From Amycolatopsis tolypomycina (GTDB taxonomy: Bacteria; Actinomycetota; Actinomycetes; Mycobacteriales; Pseudonocardiaceae), in contig NZ_FNSO01000004.1 in NCBI RefSeq assembly GCF_900105945.1, forward strand, positions 1,984,001-2,048,000: DNA of 64,000 nt, read 5' to 3'. Positions 17,542 through 26,808 of the stretch are shown one piece after another (the first letter of the stretch is position 1; each line of letters starts with the position of its first letter). The position numbers and the translations under genes were made by a program. The notes beneath the pieces were generated by a model, which was not told the origin of the DNA, did not search any database, and saw only the letters and a list, made by a program, of their open reading frames with translations.

Positions 17542-17561
17542 AAATCATTATCATCTAGGGT
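17533..17561 (+). promoter_or_regulatory. Metal-responsive promoter with Fur/Zur-type box, leaderless
   Basis: TTGAAA (17533-17538), exactly 17 bases, then TAGGGT (17556-17561), with the GTG start of the methyltransferase seven bases beyond the -10, i.e. probably at +1. The spacer contains TGAAAATCATTATCA (17539-17553), a 7-1-7 inverted repeat with one mismatch. The 16-mer AATGAAAATCATTATC agrees with the classical Fur-box core at 15 of 16 positions and resembles Streptomyces Zur boxes. A repressor here would block polymerase directly. It likely controls the operon 17568-32818. Confidence 0.75.
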
Positions 17562-17567
17562 GACCGG

Positions 17568-18671
17568 GTGATCTCGGGAAGCGGGCACGCGGCGGGCGAA
17601 CGCGCCGTCGCAGGTGCCGATCTGGACGGCCTGGCGGCCCTGGTGGACCGGCTCGACGCGGTGGCGCTGCTGGCGATCGTGTTCACGCTGGGCCGCCACG
17701 GCCTGACCGGCGCCCACGACCTCGACGAGGTCTACGCGGCCACGAAGGTCGCCCCGCGGCACCGGCGGATCGTCCGGCGCTGGCTGCGGGCACTGCTGGC
17801 CCAGGACCTCGCGACGGTCGAGGACGGCCGGTACCGGCTGCGGCGCCCGGTCACCGCCGCCGAGGTCGAGCGGGCCCGCGCCGAGCTGGACACCGCCGCG
17901 CGCGGGCTCGAGCACGGGGCGGGCCTCGCCCGGTTCTTCCAGCTCAGCGTGTCCTACCTGCCGGAGCTGCTGCGCGACGAGGTCTCCCTGCAGGCCCTGC
18001 TGTTCGCCGACGCCGACCTCGACGTCGCCGACGACGTCTACCAGCGCAACGTGGCCAGCCGGTACGCCAACGCGGCGGCCGCCGACGTCGTCGCGTCGCT
18101 GGCGCGGCCGGGGCTGCGCGTGCTGGAGATCGGCGCCGGTGTCGGGGGCACGAGCGCGGTGGTGCTGCCCGCGCTCGCGGCCCATCGGCCGGACTACCTG
18201 TTCACCGACGTCTCGCGGTTCTTCCTGTCCTCGGCGAAGGAACGCTTCGCCGCCTACGACTGGGTCCGCTACGGCCTCTTCGACGTCAACGGCGACTTCG
18301 CCGCCCAGGGCCACGCCCCGGAGTCCTTCGACGTCGTGCTCGCGGCGAACGTGCTGCACAACGCCAGGCACGCGACCGAAGCACTGGCCGGGCTGCGGAA
18401 GCTGATCGCGCCCGGCGGCGCGCTGGTCTTCGTCGACACCACCGTCGAGCACCACCAGCTGATGACGTCCATGCAGTTCCTCATGTCGCCGCCGGCCACC
18501 GACCCGGACGCGGACTTCGCCGACTTCCGCCGGGGCACCGACCGCATCTTCCCCAGCCGCGAGGAGTGGCTGGACTCCTTGCAGGCGGCGGGTTTCCGTG
18601 CCGGCTGCCTGCCGCCGCCCGGCCACCCGCTCGGCCGGATCGGGCAGTACCTGTTCGTCGGCCGTGTCTGA
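17568..18671 (+). CDS. Stand-alone PKS/NRPS-type SAM-dependent methyltransferase
   Basis: A 367-residue protein. The N-terminal ~120 residues form a winged-helix-like dimerisation region, followed by a class I methyltransferase domain: motif I VLEIGAGVGGTS, then YLFTDVSRFFLSSAKERFA and FDVVLAANVLHNARHA. This pattern is that of the C-methyltransferase domains embedded in yersiniabactin-type PKS/NRPS proteins. Here it is a separate polypeptide, and neither megasynthase in the cluster has an internal MT domain, so it probably methylates the growing chain in trans (polyketide alpha-carbon or thiazoline). The start is GTG 17568, apparently leaderless. The megasynthase follows 30 bases downstream. 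Confidence 0.85.
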   Translation: MISGSGHAAGERAVAGADLDGLAALVDRLDAVALLAIVFTLGRHGLTGAHDLDEVYAATKVAPRHRRIVRRWLRALLAQDLATVEDGRYRLRRPVTAAEVERARAELDTAARGLEHGAGLARFFQLSVSYLPELLRDEVSLQALLFADADLDVADDVYQRNVASRYANAAAADVVASLARPGLRVLEIGAGVGGTSAVVLPALAAHRPDYLFTDVSRFFLSSAKERFAAYDWVRYGLFDVNGDFAAQGHAPESFDVVLAANVLHNARHATEALAGLRKLIAPGGALVFVDTTVEHHQLMTSMQFLMSPPATDPDADFADFRRGTDRIFPSREEWLDSLQAAGFRAGCLPPPGHPLGRIGQYLFVGRV

Positions 18672-18701
18672 CGGTTCCCCTTCGTTGCCAAGGAATGGTT
18701 G

Positions 18702-21700
18702 ATGAGTGATCCCCTCGCCGTCGTCGGATTCGCCTGCCGGTACCCCGGTGCTCCCGACGCGGACGGTTTCTGGCGGCTGCTCGCCGAGGGCCGCGCGGCG
18801 CTGACCCGGTTCGGCGACGCGGACCTCGCCGCGCGCGGGGTGCCGGAGGCGTTGCGGCGCAACCCGGCCTACGTGCCGGTCGGCGGCCTGATCGACGACC
18901 AGGACCGGTTCGACCCGGCGCCGTTCGGCCTGTCCGGCGCCGAAGCCGAGCTGCTCGACCCGCAGCAGCGCGTCTTCCTGGAAACGGCGTGGCACGCGCT
19001 GGAACACGCCGGGCACGCCGGCGGCCGGGACGCCGGTGTCGTCGGCACCTTCGCCGGCGCCGCGCTCTCGGCCTACCTGGCGACGAACCTCGCGCACCGG
19101 TTCGACCCGCTCGGCGGCGCCGACCCGGCGGGCAGCCTGCAGCTGCACACCGGCAACGTCGCGGACTACCTGCCGCTGCGCACCGCGCACCGGTTCGGGT
19201 TCACCGGCCCGGCGATCGCGGTCGGCGCCACGTGCGCGACCTCGCTGGTCGCCGTGCACGTCGCCGCGCAGTCGCTGCTGGCCGGGGAGTGCGACACCGC
19301 GCTGGCCGGCGGGGTTTCGCTGCGCGTGCCGCAGGGCCGCGGCTACCTGCACGTGCCGGACGGGCCGTTCTCCGCCGACGGCGTCACGCGGCCGTACTCC
19401 GCGGCCGCCCGGGGCACCGTGTTCACCCAGGGCGCCGGCGTCGTCGTGCTGCGGCGGCTCGCGGACGCGCTGGCCTCGGGCGACCACGTGCACGCCGTGC
19501 TCCTGGGCTCCGCCGTGGCGAACGACGGCGCCCGGCGGGCCGGGTTCACCGCGCCGTCGGCGGAAGGGCAGGCCCGCGCGATCGCCGAAGCCCTTGCCGT
19601 GGCGGGTGTCGACCCCACCGAAGTGTCCTATGTGGAGGGACATGGCACGGGGACCGTGCTCGGCGACCCGATCGAGGTGCAGGCGCTGCGGCGGGTGTTC
19701 GGGCGGGCGGAAAACCCGTGGTGCGGGCTCGGCTCGGTGAAGGGCAGCATCGGGCACGCCGACTCCGCGGCCGGCGTCGCCGGGCTGATCAAGACCGTCC
19801 TGGCACTGGCCCACCGCACGCTCCCGGCGTCGCTGCACGCCACGCCGGTCAACCCCGAGCTGGGGCTCGACGGCTCGCCGTTCCGGATCGTCACCGAGAC
19901 CGAGCCGTGGACCTCCGGCGGCCCGCGCCGGGCCGGGGTCAGCTCCTTCGGCATCGGCGGGACCAACTGCCACGTCGTCCTCGGCGAGGCGCCGGCACCC
20001 GTGGAGTCCACCCAGGACGAGCGCGCGCAGCTGGTCGTCGTCTCGGCGGCGACCGCCGACGCCTGCCGGGCGACCGCGTCGGCGTTGGCCGACGGGCTTT
20101 CCGGCGACCTCGCCGACGTCGCCCACACCCTCGCCGTGGGACGCAAGGAGTTCCCGGTCCGGGCCGCGGTCGCGGTCGCGCCGGGCGAGGACGTCGCGGC
20201 GGCACTGCGGGCCGCGCCGGTGACCACGCCGGGCTCGCGCGCGCCGCGGACCGTGTTCGGCTTCCCCGGCGGCGGCGCGCAATACGCGGGCATGGCCGCC
20301 GGGCTCCACCGCGACGAACCGGTGTTCGCCGAGGCGGTCGACGAGCTGGCCGCGTTCTTCCCCGCCGAGGTCCGGGCCGTGCTGCTCGACCCGGCCTGCG
20401 GCGCCGCCCGCGACCCGGGTGTCGGGCTGCCCGCGCTGTTCACCGCGTCCGTCGCGATGGCGCGGCTGCTGGACAGCTGGGGCGTGCGGCCGGACGCCGT
20501 GCTGGGCCACAGCGTCGGCGAGTACGCCGCGGCGGTCGTCGCCGGGGTGCTGACGGCCGCGGACGCCGCCCGGCTGGTCGCCGCCCGCTCCCGGCTGATG
20601 ACCGGGCTCGACGGCGGCGGCATGCTGGCCGTCCCGCTCGGCGAGGCCGAGGTGCTCGCCCTGCTCGCCCGGCACCCGGGGCTGGATCTCGCCGCGGTCA
20701 ACGCCGCGGACGCCTGCGCGGTGTCCGGGGCCCGCGCCGACGTCGAGCGGCTGCACGCCGAGCTGGCGGCCGACGGCGTGCGCGCGCGGTGGGTCGGCGT
20801 CGACGTCGCCGCCCACTCCCGGCTCGTCGAACCCGCCATGCCCGCGTTGCGCGCGGTGGCGGCCCGGCTTTCCCCGCGGCCCGCGGAGCTTCCGCTGATC
20901 ACGACGTTGCCCGGCAGCGACCCCACCGACCCGGAGCACTGGGTGCGCCACCTGCGCGGGACCGTCCGGTTCGCCGACGCGCTCGAGACCGCGCTGGGCG
21001 AGGACGCCGTCCTCGTGCAGGTTGGGCCGGGCGGGATGCTCGCGTCGCTGGCCGCGCGCCGCGGGCCGTCGGTCACGACGTTTCCGCGTCCGGACGAAGA
21101 CGGCGACGGCCGCGCCGCGGCCCTCGACGCGCTCGGCCGCCTGTGGGCCCTCGGCGCCGACGTCTCGCCGGCCGCCCCGCACCGGCCGGGCCGCCGTCGC
21201 GTGCCGCTACCGGGTTACGCGTTCCAGCGCGAGCGGTACTGGGTCGACCCGGCGCCGCGCGTGACCGACTTCGCGAGCCCCGGCGAGCCGCTGCAGCTGC
21301 CGGTCTGGCGGCAGCTGGCGCCGCTGCCCGCGGCGACGCCGAGCGTGCGGGTGGTCGGCGACGGACCGTGGGCCGACGCGGTGCGCGCCGCTTCGGGTGA
21401 CGGTGAGCCGGTCGCCGTGGTGGTGGCGCCTTGGGGTGACGCCGGTGCCTCCGGCGACGAGATGCGGCGGCTCGCCGGCGTCGTCGTCGCCTACCGGGAG
21501 CTCGGTGACCTGCCGGTGCTGCAGCTGACCGTGCACGGCGAGGCCGTCACCGGCACCGAGGCCGTCGACCCGGTCGCGGCCGGGGTGCGCGGCCTGCCGC
21601 GGGTGCTCGGCCAGGAAACCGGCGTCCGGTGGCGCACCCTGGACGTCACGCCGGAGCCCGACGCGCGGGCCGTGCTCGCCGAGGTCGCGGACCTCCTCGC

Positions 21701-24700
21701 CGGGGAGAGCGCGCAGGAGCTGGCGCTGCGGGGCGGCCGGCGGTGGCTGCGGCAGTGGGAGCCCTGGCGGCCCGGTCCGGCGGGGTCCCTGCCGGCCGAA
21801 CCCGTCGTCGTGGTGACGGGCGGGCTCGGCAACGTCGGCCGCGCGCTGGCCCGGCGGCTCCTGGACGCCGGCCCGGCGCACGTCGTGCTGGCGTCACGCA
21901 CCCCGCGTCCGGTACCCGGGGTGCAGGTCGAGGCGGTCGACGTCACCGACGCGGCCGCCGTGGCCACGCTGGTGGACCGGGTGATCGAGGAGCACGGCCG
22001 GATCGACCTGCTCGTGCACGCCCCGGTCGTCGTCGAGCTGGCCACTCTGTCCGAAGTGGACGAAGAGACGGCACTGCGGTCACTGGCGCCCAAGGTCGCG
22101 GGCGTGCTGGCCCTGCGGTCGGCGGTCGAGGGCAAGCCGGTGCGGACGGTGCTGCTGATGTCTTCGGCGGCGGGCACGATCGGCGGCTTCGGCCTGGGCG
22201 CGTACGTGGCGGCGAGCCGGTTCGTGGACGGGTTCGCCCACGCGATGCACGGCTCGGCGACGAGGTGGCTCGCGGTGGACTGGGACCGCTGGCGCTTCGG
22301 CACCGAGGCCGAACGCGAATCGGCGGCGGAGCTGACGATGCGCCACGCGCTGGACAGCGCGGACGCGCTCGAGGCTCTGCTGCGCCTGGCGGCGGTGGAC
22401 TCCCCGGCGCAGGTCGCGGTGTCACCGGCGGAGCTCAACAGCCGGTCGCGGGCGCTGGCCGGCCGGACGATCCGCGCGTCGGCAGGCGGGGCGGCGGTGG
22501 CGAACGCGGCCGAGCGCCTGGTGGCCCAGGTGTGGAGCGAGGCGCTCGGGCAGGAGGTGACCGGCCGCGAGGACGACTTCTTCGCACTGGGCGGCCATTC
22601 GCTGCTGGCGACGCGGGTGCTCGCCCGGTTGCGCGACGACCACGGAGTCTCGCTGCGGCTGCGTGACCTGCTGGCCCGGCCGACGGTCGCGGGACTGGCG
22701 GAACTGGTGGCCGCGGCCGGGGGCGGGGATGCGGTCGCCGAGCGGCGGGGCGAGGTCGTGCCGGTCGACGGCGGGCCGTTCCCGCTCACCCGCGTCCAGC
22801 ACGCCTACTGGGTCGGCCGCTCGGCGGAATACGGGCTCGGCGAGGTCGCCTGCCACTTCTACCTCGAACACCAGGCGCCCGGCCTCGACGTCGAGCGCTA
22901 CGAACGCGCCTGGAACCGCGTCATCGCCCGGCACGAGATGCTGCGCTCGGTCGTCACCGCCGACGGGGAGAACCTGGTGCTGCCGGAGGTACCGGTTTAC
23001 CGCGTGCCGGTCCACGACGTCACCGAAGCCGGCCTGGCCGAGCTGCGCGAGCGGCTCTCGCGGCGAGTGGCCGACCCCGGTCGCTGGCCGCTGGTCGAGG
23101 CGCACGTCGCGCGGCTGCCCGGCGGGGACCAGCGCGTGCTGCTGTCGGTCGACGTGCTGGTGTGCGACTCCGCGAGCTACCTGATCGTCGACCGCGAACT
23201 GCGGGCGCTCTACGCCGACCCGGACGCCGAGCTGCCCACGCCGGCCACGACGTTCGCCGAGTGCGTGGCCGCCCTCGAACAGCGGCGCGGCAGTGCCGAG
23301 CACCGCCGGGCCGCGGAGTACTGGCGGGCCCGCGACCTTCCGCCGGCGCCGCCGTTGCCGGTCCGGGACACGGGCGAGCGGCCGCGGTTCGGCCGCCGCC
23401 GCGCGATCCTCGCGGCGGACCGCTGGGCGGGCCTCCGAGACCGTGCGGCGGCCGCGGGCGTCACGCCGACGGCCGTCCTGCTGGCGGCGTACTCCGACGT
23501 CCTCGCCGGGTGGGCCGGCAGCGACCACTTCTGCCTGACGCTCACCGTGTTCGACCGCCCGGCCGCCCTCGACGGGGTCGTCGGCGAGTTTTCGTCGCTG
23601 CTGCTGTTCGAAGCCGACCGGCGCGGGCTGTCCGGGTTCGCCGCCCGCGCCGCCGCCGCGCAGGCCCGGCTGTTCGACGACCTCGACCACAGCGCGTTTT
23701 CGGGCCTGGAGGTGCTGGCCGAGCAGGCCCGCCGCACCGGGCGGCAGCGGAACGTCCCGGTGGTGTTCACCGGCATGCTCGGCCTGGACCGGATGGGCGG
23801 CGAGCCGCACGACACCGAGTGGCTCGGCCCGGTGGTGCACGGCGTCAGCCAGACACCGCAGGTGTGGCTCGACCACCAGGCCTACGAGCGGCACGGCGAG
23901 CTGATCCTGCAGTGGGACGTGGCGGAGACGTCTCTGGACGCGGCCGAGGCGGACCGCGCGTTCGCCTCGTACGTGGCGTGGCTGGAGAAGCTGGCCGAGA
24001 CCGACTGGGCCACGGCCGAACCGGGACCGCTACCGGCCGCCGCCCCCAGCGCCCCAATGTGGCGTTCGGTGCGTTCAACGCAACCAACGCCACATTGGGG
24101 CGCTTCGGCGGCCGAGACCGAGGCCGATCCGGTGCTGCAGGCCCTCGCCGGGATCTGGGGCGAGCTGCTCGATCTCGACCCCGCCACCATCGACCCGGAG
24201 ACCTCCTTCCTCGCCGCGGGCGGCGACTCGCTGCTCGCCGTGCGGATGGCGTCCTTCATCCGGCAGCGGCTCACCGTCGTCCTCGCGCCCGCCGAGATCC
24301 GGGCCGAAGCCACGCTCGCCGAACTCGCCGCCGTCGTGCGGGTCCGCGCGGCCGACGGTCCGGCGCCCCGCGCGCTCGCCACCCGCGTCCAACGCCGTCG
24401 GGACGCGGCCGAACCGTTCGGGCTCCTCCCGCTCCAGCAGGCCTACTTCGTCGGCCAGCAGGGCGGCTGGGAGCTGTCCTACGACTCCGCGCACGTCTGC
24501 ACCGACGTCGCTCTGTCCGAAGTGGACGCCGAACGCGCGCCCGCCGCGCTCGCCGACGCCCTGCGGCGCGTCACCGCCCACCAGCCGATGCTGCGGGCGC
24601 GGATCCTGCCCGACGGCACCCAGCGCCTCCAGCCGGACGCCGAGATCCGCCTCGACGTCGTCGACCTCCGCGACGGTCCCGAAGGCGAACTGCTCGCCGT

Positions 24701-26807
24701 CCGCGACCGGATGGGCACCCACGGGCCGGACCCGCTGACCGGGCCGGGCCTGCAGATGTGCCTCGTCCTGCTGCCCGGCCGCCGGGGACGGCTGTTCACC
24801 TCGTTCAGCCTGCTCGTCATGGACGGCTGGTCGGCCGCGGTCTTCGAACGCGAGCTGCTGACCTACGTCGCCGAGCCCAACACCGTCCTGCCGCCGCTGC
24901 TCGTCGACTTCGGCGACTACGCGACGGCGCTCGCCGAGATCCGCGCGGGCGACGAATGGGCCGCCGACCGCGACTGGTGGTGGCAGCGCCTCCACACCCT
25001 GCCCGCCGCTCCAGACGTGCCGCTGCGCACCGAACCGCGGGCCGTCTCGGCGCACCTGATGGCCGCCCGCGAAGCGCGATTGCCCGAGTGGGAAGCATTG
25101 CGCGCCGAGTGCGCCCGGCGCGAGCTGACGCCGACGGCGGTGCTGCTCGCGGCCTACGCCGTCGCGCTGGCGCAGGCCGCCGGGCAGAGCCGGTTCCTGC
25201 TCAACAGCCTGCAGGCCAACCGGCTGCCGCTGCACCCGGACGTCGACCGCACGATCGGCGCGTTCTCCTCGACCGCGCTGCTCGGCATCGACCTCGGCGA
25301 CGGCGGCGCGTTCACCGGCCTGGCCCGTGGCGTGCACGGCGAGCTCGCGCGGTCGCTGGCGCACAACCTGGTCAGCGGCGTGGAGGTGGCCCGCGAACTC
25401 GCCCGGCGGCGCGGCAGCACGCGGCCGGTGGCGCCGTTCGTCTTCCAGAGCACCCTCGGCATGGCCGCCGCCGTCGGCGGGGAGCGCCCGGAGACCGCCG
25501 GGCCGCTGGGCCGCATCGACGTCTCCGACTACGTCCAGCACATCCGGACCCCGCAGGTGTACTTCGAGCTGCGGGTGTTCGAGCTGGCCGGCGAACTGGT
25601 GCTCAACGTCGCCGTGGTGGAGGACCTCTTCGGCGCCGACCTGGTGGACCGGGTGTTCCACGACGTCGTGACGCGGGTGCGCGACCTGGCCGCGGGCCGG
25701 GGCTGGGACGAGCACGTCGGCCTGTCCGGCGCTGCCGCGGTGGCCGCCGTCGAGACCCGCGGCGGCCGCGAGGGCGGCACGCCGTCGGGGGAGACCGAGC
25801 AGGCGATCGCCCGGCTCTGGACCGACCTCCTCGGACTGTCCTCAGTGGATCGATCCGACGACTTCTTCGCCCTGGGCGGGGACTCGCTGCTGGCGGTCCG
25901 GATGCTCGGCCGGCTGCCCGGCCCGGCAGTGCCGCCGCGGGAGTTCCTCACCGACCCGACCGTCGCCGGGCTGGCCCGCGTGCTGCGCGCCGACGACGCC
26001 GTCGCCGTCCCGCTCAAGCCGGGCACCGGCACGCCGCTGTTCCTGCTGCACCCTTCCGGCGGCGACGTCCTCTGCTACACCGAACTGGCGCGGCGGCTCG
26101 AGGCGCCGAACCCGGTCGTGGCGCTCACCGACCCCGGCCTGGTGGACGGCGTGGGCCCGGCGGACATCCCGGAAATGGTGCGGCGTTACCGGCGGGTCGT
26201 CCGGCGCCACCAGCCGCACGGTCCATACCTGATCGGCGGGTGGTCGATGGGCGGGACGGTGAGCCACGAGCTCGCCCGCGCGCTGCGGGCCGACGGCGAG
26301 GAAGTCGCGCTGCTGCTCATGATCGACGCCAACAGCCCGGAACGCATCGTCGCGCTCGAAGGCCTCGACGCGGAGGAAAGCGACGAGGAGACCCGGCGGC
26401 GCTACCTGCGTTCGGTCGAGTCGTTCCTCGGCTTCGACTATGGCGACGGGCTCGACGCGGACACGCTGCGGCGGCGGCTCGAGGCCGACGGGCTGACCGT
26501 CGGCGAACGGCGGTTCGCGGTGTTCGCCCGGCACCTGCGGGCCCTCGCCGGCCACCACGCCGGCCCGCTGGACGAGACCGTGCCCGTGCTGCTCCTGCGC
26601 GCGGGCGTGGTGTCCCCGCGCAACAGCCGGATCGGCATGGGCGTCGACGACTCCTTCGACGAGCCGGCGCTCGGCTGGCGGCCGTACGTCGAAGGCGAGC
26701 TGACCGTCGAGGAGGTCGGCGCCCACCACTACACGATCCTGCACGACCCCGCCGTGGCGACCGTCGCGGCCCGGATTTCCGCCGCGCTCGAGAAGACAGG
26801 ACTCTGA
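18702..26807 (+). CDS. Hybrid PKS-NRPS megasynthase, KS-AT-KR-ACP-Cy-PCP-Cy-PCP-TE (HMWP1-like)
   Basis: A 2701-residue protein starting at ATG 18702 (AAGGA eight bases upstream). Domains: KS ~1-425 (Cys in GATCATSLVAVH, EGHGTGTVLGDP, SIGHADSAAG); AT ~510-800 (GHSVGEYAAA; AAHSR in the selectivity region, malonyl likely but unsure); KR ~1030-1210 (VVTGGLGNVGRALA); ACP Ser ~1298 (GGHSLL); heterocyclisation domain (DVLVCDSAS at ~1484, intact DxxxxDxxS); PCP ~1839; second Cy-type domain (SLLVMDGWS at ~2036, first Asp replaced by Ser); PCP ~2393; thioesterase (GWSMGG at ~2513). There is no adenylation domain, so both PCPs must be charged in trans, probably by the Cys-specific A domain of the 38269 protein. 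The order matches yersiniabactin HMWP1 minus MT domains plus one Cy-PCP. Confidence 0.93.
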   Translation: MSDPLAVVGFACRYPGAPDADGFWRLLAEGRAALTRFGDADLAARGVPEALRRNPAYVPVGGLIDDQDRFDPAPFGLSGAEAELLDPQQRVFLETAWHALEHAGHAGGRDAGVVGTFAGAALSAYLATNLAHRFDPLGGADPAGSLQLHTGNVADYLPLRTAHRFGFTGPAIAVGATCATSLVAVHVAAQSLLAGECDTALAGGVSLRVPQGRGYLHVPDGPFSADGVTRPYSAAARGTVFTQGAGVVVLRRLADALASGDHVHAVLLGSAVANDGARRAGFTAPSAEGQARAIAEALAVAGVDPTEVSYVEGHGTGTVLGDPIEVQALRRVFGRAENPWCGLGSVKGSIGHADSAAGVAGLIKTVLALAHRTLPASLHATPVNPELGLDGSPFRIVTETEPWTSGGPRRAGVSSFGIGGTNCHVVLGEAPAPVESTQDERAQLVVVSAATADACRATASALADGLSGDLADVAHTLAVGRKEFPVRAAVAVAPGEDVAAALRAAPVTTPGSRAPRTVFGFPGGGAQYAGMAAGLHRDEPVFAEAVDELAAFFPAEVRAVLLDPACGAARDPGVGLPALFTASVAMARLLDSWGVRPDAVLGHSVGEYAAAVVAGVLTAADAARLVAARSRLMTGLDGGGMLAVPLGEAEVLALLARHPGLDLAAVNAADACAVSGARADVERLHAELAADGVRARWVGVDVAAHSRLVEPAMPALRAVAARLSPRPAELPLITTLPGSDPTDPEHWVRHLRGTVRFADALETALGEDAVLVQVGPGGMLASLAARRGPSVTTFPRPDEDGDGRAAALDALGRLWALGADVSPAAPHRPGRRRVPLPGYAFQRERYWVDPAPRVTDFASPGEPLQLPVWRQLAPLPAATPSVRVVGDGPWADAVRAASGDGEPVAVVVAPWGDAGASGDEMRRLAGVVVAYRELGDLPVLQLTVHGEAVTGTEAVDPVAAGVRGLPRVLGQETGVRWRTLDVTPEPDARAVLAEVADLLAGESAQELALRGGRRWLRQWEPWRPGPAGSLPAEPVVVVTGGLGNVGRALARRLLDAGPAHVVLASRTPRPVPGVQVEAVDVTDAAAVATLVDRVIEEHGRIDLLVHAPVVVELATLSEVDEETALRSLAPKVAGVLALRSAVEGKPVRTVLLMSSAAGTIGGFGLGAYVAASRFVDGFAHAMHGSATRWLAVDWDRWRFGTEAERESAAELTMRHALDSADALEALLRLAAVDSPAQVAVSPAELNSRSRALAGRTIRASAGGAAVANAAERLVAQVWSEALGQEVTGREDDFFALGGHSLLATRVLARLRDDHGVSLRLRDLLARPTVAGLAELVAAAGGGDAVAERRGEVVPVDGGPFPLTRVQHAYWVGRSAEYGLGEVACHFYLEHQAPGLDVERYERAWNRVIARHEMLRSVVTADGENLVLPEVPVYRVPVHDVTEAGLAELRERLSRRVADPGRWPLVEAHVARLPGGDQRVLLSVDVLVCDSASYLIVDRELRALYADPDAELPTPATTFAECVAALEQRRGSAEHRRAAEYWRARDLPPAPPLPVRDTGERPRFGRRRAILAADRWAGLRDRAAAAGVTPTAVLLAAYSDVLAGWAGSDHFCLTLTVFDRPAALDGVVGEFSSLLLFEADRRGLSGFAARAAAAQARLFDDLDHSAFSGLEVLAEQARRTGRQRNVPVVFTGMLGLDRMGGEPHDTEWLGPVVHGVSQTPQVWLDHQAYERHGELILQWDVAETSLDAAEADRAFASYVAWLEKLAETDWATAEPGPLPAAAPSAPMWRSVRSTQPTPHWGASAAETEADPVLQALAGIWGELLDLDPATIDPETSFLAAGGDSLLAVRMASFIRQRLTVVLAPAEIRAEATLAELAAVVRVRAADGPAPRALATRVQRRRDAAEPFGLLPLQQAYFVGQQGGWELSYDSAHVCTDVALSEVDAERAPAALADALRRVTAHQPMLRARILPDGTQRLQPDAEIRLDVVDLRDGPEGELLAVRDRMGTHGPDPLTGPGLQMCLVLLPGRRGRLFTSFSLLVMDGWSAAVFERELLTYVAEPNTVLPPLLVDFGDYATALAEIRAGDEWAADRDWWWQRLHTLPAAPDVPLRTEPRAVSAHLMAAREARLPEWEALRAECARRELTPTAVLLAAYAVALAQAAGQSRFLLNSLQANRLPLHPDVDRTIGAFSSTALLGIDLGDGGAFTGLARGVHGELARSLAHNLVSGVEVARELARRRGSTRPVAPFVFQSTLGMAAAVGGERPETAGPLGRIDVSDYVQHIRTPQVYFELRVFELAGELVLNVAVVEDLFGADLVDRVFHDVVTRVRDLAAGRGWDEHVGLSGAAAVAAVETRGGREGGTPSGETEQAIARLWTDLLGLSSVDRSDDFFALGGDSLLAVRMLGRLPGPAVPPREFLTDPTVAGLARVLRADDAVAVPLKPGTGTPLFLLHPSGGDVLCYTELARRLEAPNPVVALTDPGLVDGVGPADIPEMVRRYRRVVRRHQPHGPYLIGGWSMGGTVSHELARALRADGEEVALLLMIDANSPERIVALEGLDAEESDEETRRRYLRSVESFLGFDYGDGLDADTLRRRLEADGLTVGERRFAVFARHLRALAGHHAGPLDETVPVLLLRAGVVSPRNSRIGMGVDDSFDEPALGWRPYVEGELTVEEVGAHHYTILHDPAVATVAARISAALEKTGL
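24048..24104. repeat. 57-bp palindromic REP-like element inside the megasynthase gene
   Basis: Perfect 19-bp arms (AGCGCCCCAATGTGGCGTT and its complement) flank a 19-base, itself nearly palindromic, centre. The element is in frame and encodes part of the Cy-to-PCP linker (APMWRSVRSTQPTPHWGA), whose Trp/Arg/His content contrasts with the Ala/Pro linkers around it. The same palindrome, expanded by tandem duplication, lies at 46448-46833. Confidence 0.85.
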
Positions 26808-26808
26808 C

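Noticed and set aside
17533..17561. IdeR/DmdR1 iron box
   Set aside because: The site does not resemble the TTAGGTTAGGCTAACC-type iron box; it fits the Fur/Zur 7-1-7 pattern instead.
17133..21182. 1349-aa minus-strand open frame opposite the methyltransferase and PKS
   Set aside because: Arg/Gly/Asp-rich antisense of well-supported genes; a common artefact in high-GC DNA. The same applies to other long antisense frames, for example at 2599, 34057 and 56433.
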